A DNA stretch of 64,000 nt from Closterium sp. NIES-65 (Eukaryota; Streptophyta; Zygnematophyceae; Desmidiales; Closteriaceae), in assembly GCA_948144175.1 (NCBI GenBank), contig CANXME010000253.1, forward strand, positions 1-64,000. Direction: 5' to 3'. Below the pieces are notes generated by a model. The model was not told the origin of the DNA. It did not search any database and saw only the letters and a list, made by a program, of their open reading frames with translations. Below, piece after piece: positions 62,444 to 64,000 of this stretch. How positions within the stretch are numbered: position 1 is the first letter of the stretch; the number at the start of each line of letters is the position of its first letter. Made by a program: the position numbers and the translations under genes.

Positions 62444-62507
62444 GGGTACAACACGAGGACTTCCCGGGAGGTCACCCAGCCCAGTACTGCTCTCGCCCAC
62501 CGGCGCT
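62444..62507 (-). pseudogene. 5S rRNA: Truncated 5S rRNA gene at the array edge
   Basis: Nucleotides 54-117 (the 3' half) are intact up to CGGCGCT. The sequence then changes abruptly to CTTACCTTGACC, so nt 1-53, including helix II 5' strand, helix III and most of box A, are missing. There is no 17-bp duplication and the insertion of the other copies is absent, so this break is a separate event. The hairpin and trailer on its left are normal, with A7. Confidence 0.92.
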
Positions 62508-63340
62508 CTTACCTTGACCTAGCTTACCTAGCCATGGCTGCCTACTAAGGAGCCTCCTAAACCTACTATTTCGAGTTGCTTAAGGACAAAGTGATTGTGA
62601 TAGTTGTTTATGTTATAGTTATAAGCGTTTCCAACGGTTAGTTTTTTAGTTTCGACTGTCGAGTTCGACGGGACGGGGGTCGCGAGTTTCGCGCGCGACC
62701 CTCAGGAGTCTCGGAAACGGAACTCGCGGGGTGTTACGGAACCGTTTGTTCGACCCCGCCATCGCGGGATCGCTGCGGACGCGCTGCAGCCGGTGTAACG
62801 GGAGGTGGGGCGCTGACGCGAAGTTCGCCCGCGGAGTGTAACAGCGCGCGCGACTCACAACCACAACTCCGCCAGACACGGTGTTCCCGCCCATCCCCTC
62901 TCTCGACACTCTCCCTTATCCCCCCGCTCTTTTCTGCTCACGGCTTTTCTATTCGAAGCGATTAGCTGCTACCGAGTTTTTTCCCGCGGTTTCCCTCTCT
63001 CGAAGTCACTGAGCTTAGCTTCCGCCCGTAGTTAGCACTCTTCCTTCCCTTTCGGTGCGCCCTTCTTTATCGTAACCCTAATTCGAAGAGCCGCGCGTTT
63101 CCAAGCACGCTTTCTCGTCGCCTATCATGTTTAGTCATGCACTCGTTTTCCCCGCCTGTTCAATCTAGCCGCGACGTAGACGGAACCGCGCACGGGGCGC
63201 TTACCGCCAGGGAAAGGCAGCGCGGAGGGAGGCGAAATTGCTACGTTCGTAGCGATTAAGCAGCCCTCCCCTTGCGCGCCTCCCGAAGCGCGTTTTCTGC
63301 CTAGAGCGTTTTAGCCGCCCACGTTTGGCACACAAGCCGC
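62508..63340. other. Right flank, non-repetitive, no gene recognised
   Basis: Balanced, CpG-containing sequence unlike the spacer. Stops are frequent and the longest frame is an 87-codon minus-strand frame with no recognisable motif. I checked for tRNA genes: GTTCGA-like motifs near 62661 and 62748 lack matching arms. It starts abruptly at the truncated 5S, so it is either the chromosomal neighbour of the array or part of a larger insertion. Confidence 0.6.
62677..62701. repeat. Short inverted repeat in the flank
   Basis: GGGTCGCG (62677..62684) and CGCGACCC (62694..62701) are perfect 8-bp arms around a 9-base loop. No T-tract follows, and no function is suggested by the surroundings. Confidence 0.5.
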
Positions 63341-64000
63341 CCCACTCCCCTTTTGCTCACTCCCACCCTGCCGTGCCTCGTCGCGCACTCGTGCATGCCA
63401 CCCACACGTCGTAATTTTACCCCGTCGCCACCCACATAGTCACCTCCCTGCTCACACCGCCCCTTTCCCCCTCACACGCGCGCTTTAGCCACCCCGCCAC
63501 CTAACCTCTTTCCCTAACGGCGCTTAGCTAGCAGAGGCCGCCCTGTTTCTGGAAACCGTAGGAAATAAGAGGAAACAACTTCAAGGAAAAAAGAAAAGAA
63601 AAAGAAATTCATATAAATCCGAAAAAACCAGGAAAAATCAGAAAGGCAGCTTACACCTTGTTCTCCCAACCCTCCAGGGCCCCACCCAGTCCGCCACCCC
63701 CCCATTCTGTTTCATCATACTACACCACACCCTCCCCTTTTGCCCACCAGCATTACCGCCCCTCTCCCCTTATCCCCCACCACGCCCCCAAGCAGGCCTT
63801 TCTCCCCCCAGCCTCCCGTCTCCCTGCCCTTAGTACCGCCGCGCTCTGCCCGTGCGTCACCCTTGCCCACTTCATACCACCTCCCCCTTCTCCCCCCCCC
63901 CCGGCTTCTCCCTATCATCACCCGCATGTTCCCCCACTCCCCTGTCCACAACGTCCCTCCACCCCCCTTCCTGCTTTCCCCACTCCCACTCTGCCCCCCA
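63341..64000. repeat. C-rich flank, possibly decayed 5S spacer
   Basis: The + strand turns strongly pyrimidine-rich again, with pieces such as CCCCTTTTGC, a 12-C run ending at 63902, and CCTATCATC (63911..63919) that recall the array spacer (which has CCTATCATCCATGCCCC). An A-rich stretch at about 63590..63615 recalls the trailer A-tracts. The match is in composition and short words only, so homology is uncertain. Confidence 0.35.
63518..63529 (-). pseudogene. Possible 12-bp 5S remnant
   Basis: CGGCGCTTAGCT equals nt 49-60 of the 5S gene on the minus strand. The match does not extend to the right, and extends only weakly to the left. It may be chance, or the other side of a 5S copy split at the array edge. 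Confidence 0.25.

Larger units (their letters stand above)
1..62507 (-). repeat. Tandem 5S rDNA array, 36 loci, open at the left window edge
   Basis: Thirty-six head-to-tail 5S loci, all read from the minus strand. Distances between successive 5S 5' ends are 1572-1644 bp for units without an insertion and 1981-1999 bp for units with one. Order from left to right, with letters for the uninterrupted 5S types and I for interrupted: A(partial) B B B A I B C I I B I B C I I I I D B A I B A B I I I B E I I I F B, then a truncated copy. Spacers are nearly identical apart from homopolymer and microsatellite lengths and a few deletions, as expected for concerted evolution. No 18S, 5.8S or 26S sequence is seen, so this is the separate (S-type) 5S arrangement. 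It is certain to be a 5S array; the exact copy number depends on the assembly. Confidence 0.97.

Noticed and set aside
1-62507. CRISPR or other short-repeat array
   Set aside because: The repeated unit is 1.6-2.0 kb and contains a eukaryotic 5S rRNA gene.
1-62507. 5S linked within a 35S rDNA unit, as in some bryophytes
   Set aside because: No 18S, 5.8S or 26S sequence is present between the 5S genes.
62655-62770. tRNA gene suggested by GTTCGA motifs in the flank
   Set aside because: No paired T-arm, acceptor stem or anticodon arm can be drawn around them.
62646-62909. 87-codon minus-strand frame in the flank
   Set aside because: Short, with no recognisable motif and no supporting signals; expected by chance in GC-rich DNA.
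63061-63095. Telomere-like repeat (AACCCTAA)
   Set aside because: A single copy only, with no tandem repetition.

Overview
The window is a eukaryotic nuclear tandem array of 5S ribosomal RNA genes, all on the minus strand, followed by about 1.5 kb of right-hand flank. I see no protein-coding gene. The 5S sequence has land-plant-type stretches (for example GGATCCCATCAGAACTCCGA and GGGTGACCTCCCGGGAAGTC), so the source is most likely a land plant or a close streptophyte alga. I cannot name the species. The 5S is not linked to a 35S rDNA unit here: 1..62507 holds only 5S genes and their spacers.

Layout. Positions 1..62507 hold 36 head-to-tail 5S loci. The first is cut by the window edge (1..76), so the array continues to the left. 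The last (62444..62507) is truncated and marks the right end of the array. Of the 34 loci between them, 19 are uninterrupted (116-118 nt) and 15 carry a 345-347 bp insertion at one fixed point, flanked by a 17-bp target-site duplication. Repeat units therefore fall into two length classes: about 1.57-1.64 kb without the insertion and about 1.98-2.00 kb with it. Each spacer is about 1.5 kb. It has a short conserved stretch just upstream of the 5S start, then about 1.2 kb of almost pure pyrimidine on the + strand (poly-C, CT and CA microsatellites), then about 230 bp of mixed composition holding T-tracts and a hairpin downstream of the 5S 3' end.

Variation. The 5S genes differ mainly in the 5' third, in helix II and the following loop. 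Type A (117 nt) keeps helix II paired. Type B (116 nt, the commonest uninterrupted form) has an A-C mismatch there. Types C, D, E and F are rare and partly look like A/B recombinants. All 15 interrupted loci have a type A 5' part, which suggests one insertion event spread by unequal exchange and gene conversion.

Right flank. 62508..63340 is unique-looking sequence of balanced composition with no recognisable gene. 63341..64000 is again C-rich and shows weak echoes of the 5S gene and spacer, possibly a decayed part of the array. Single-base indels and homopolymer lengths in such near-identical repeats may partly be sequencing or assembly error.
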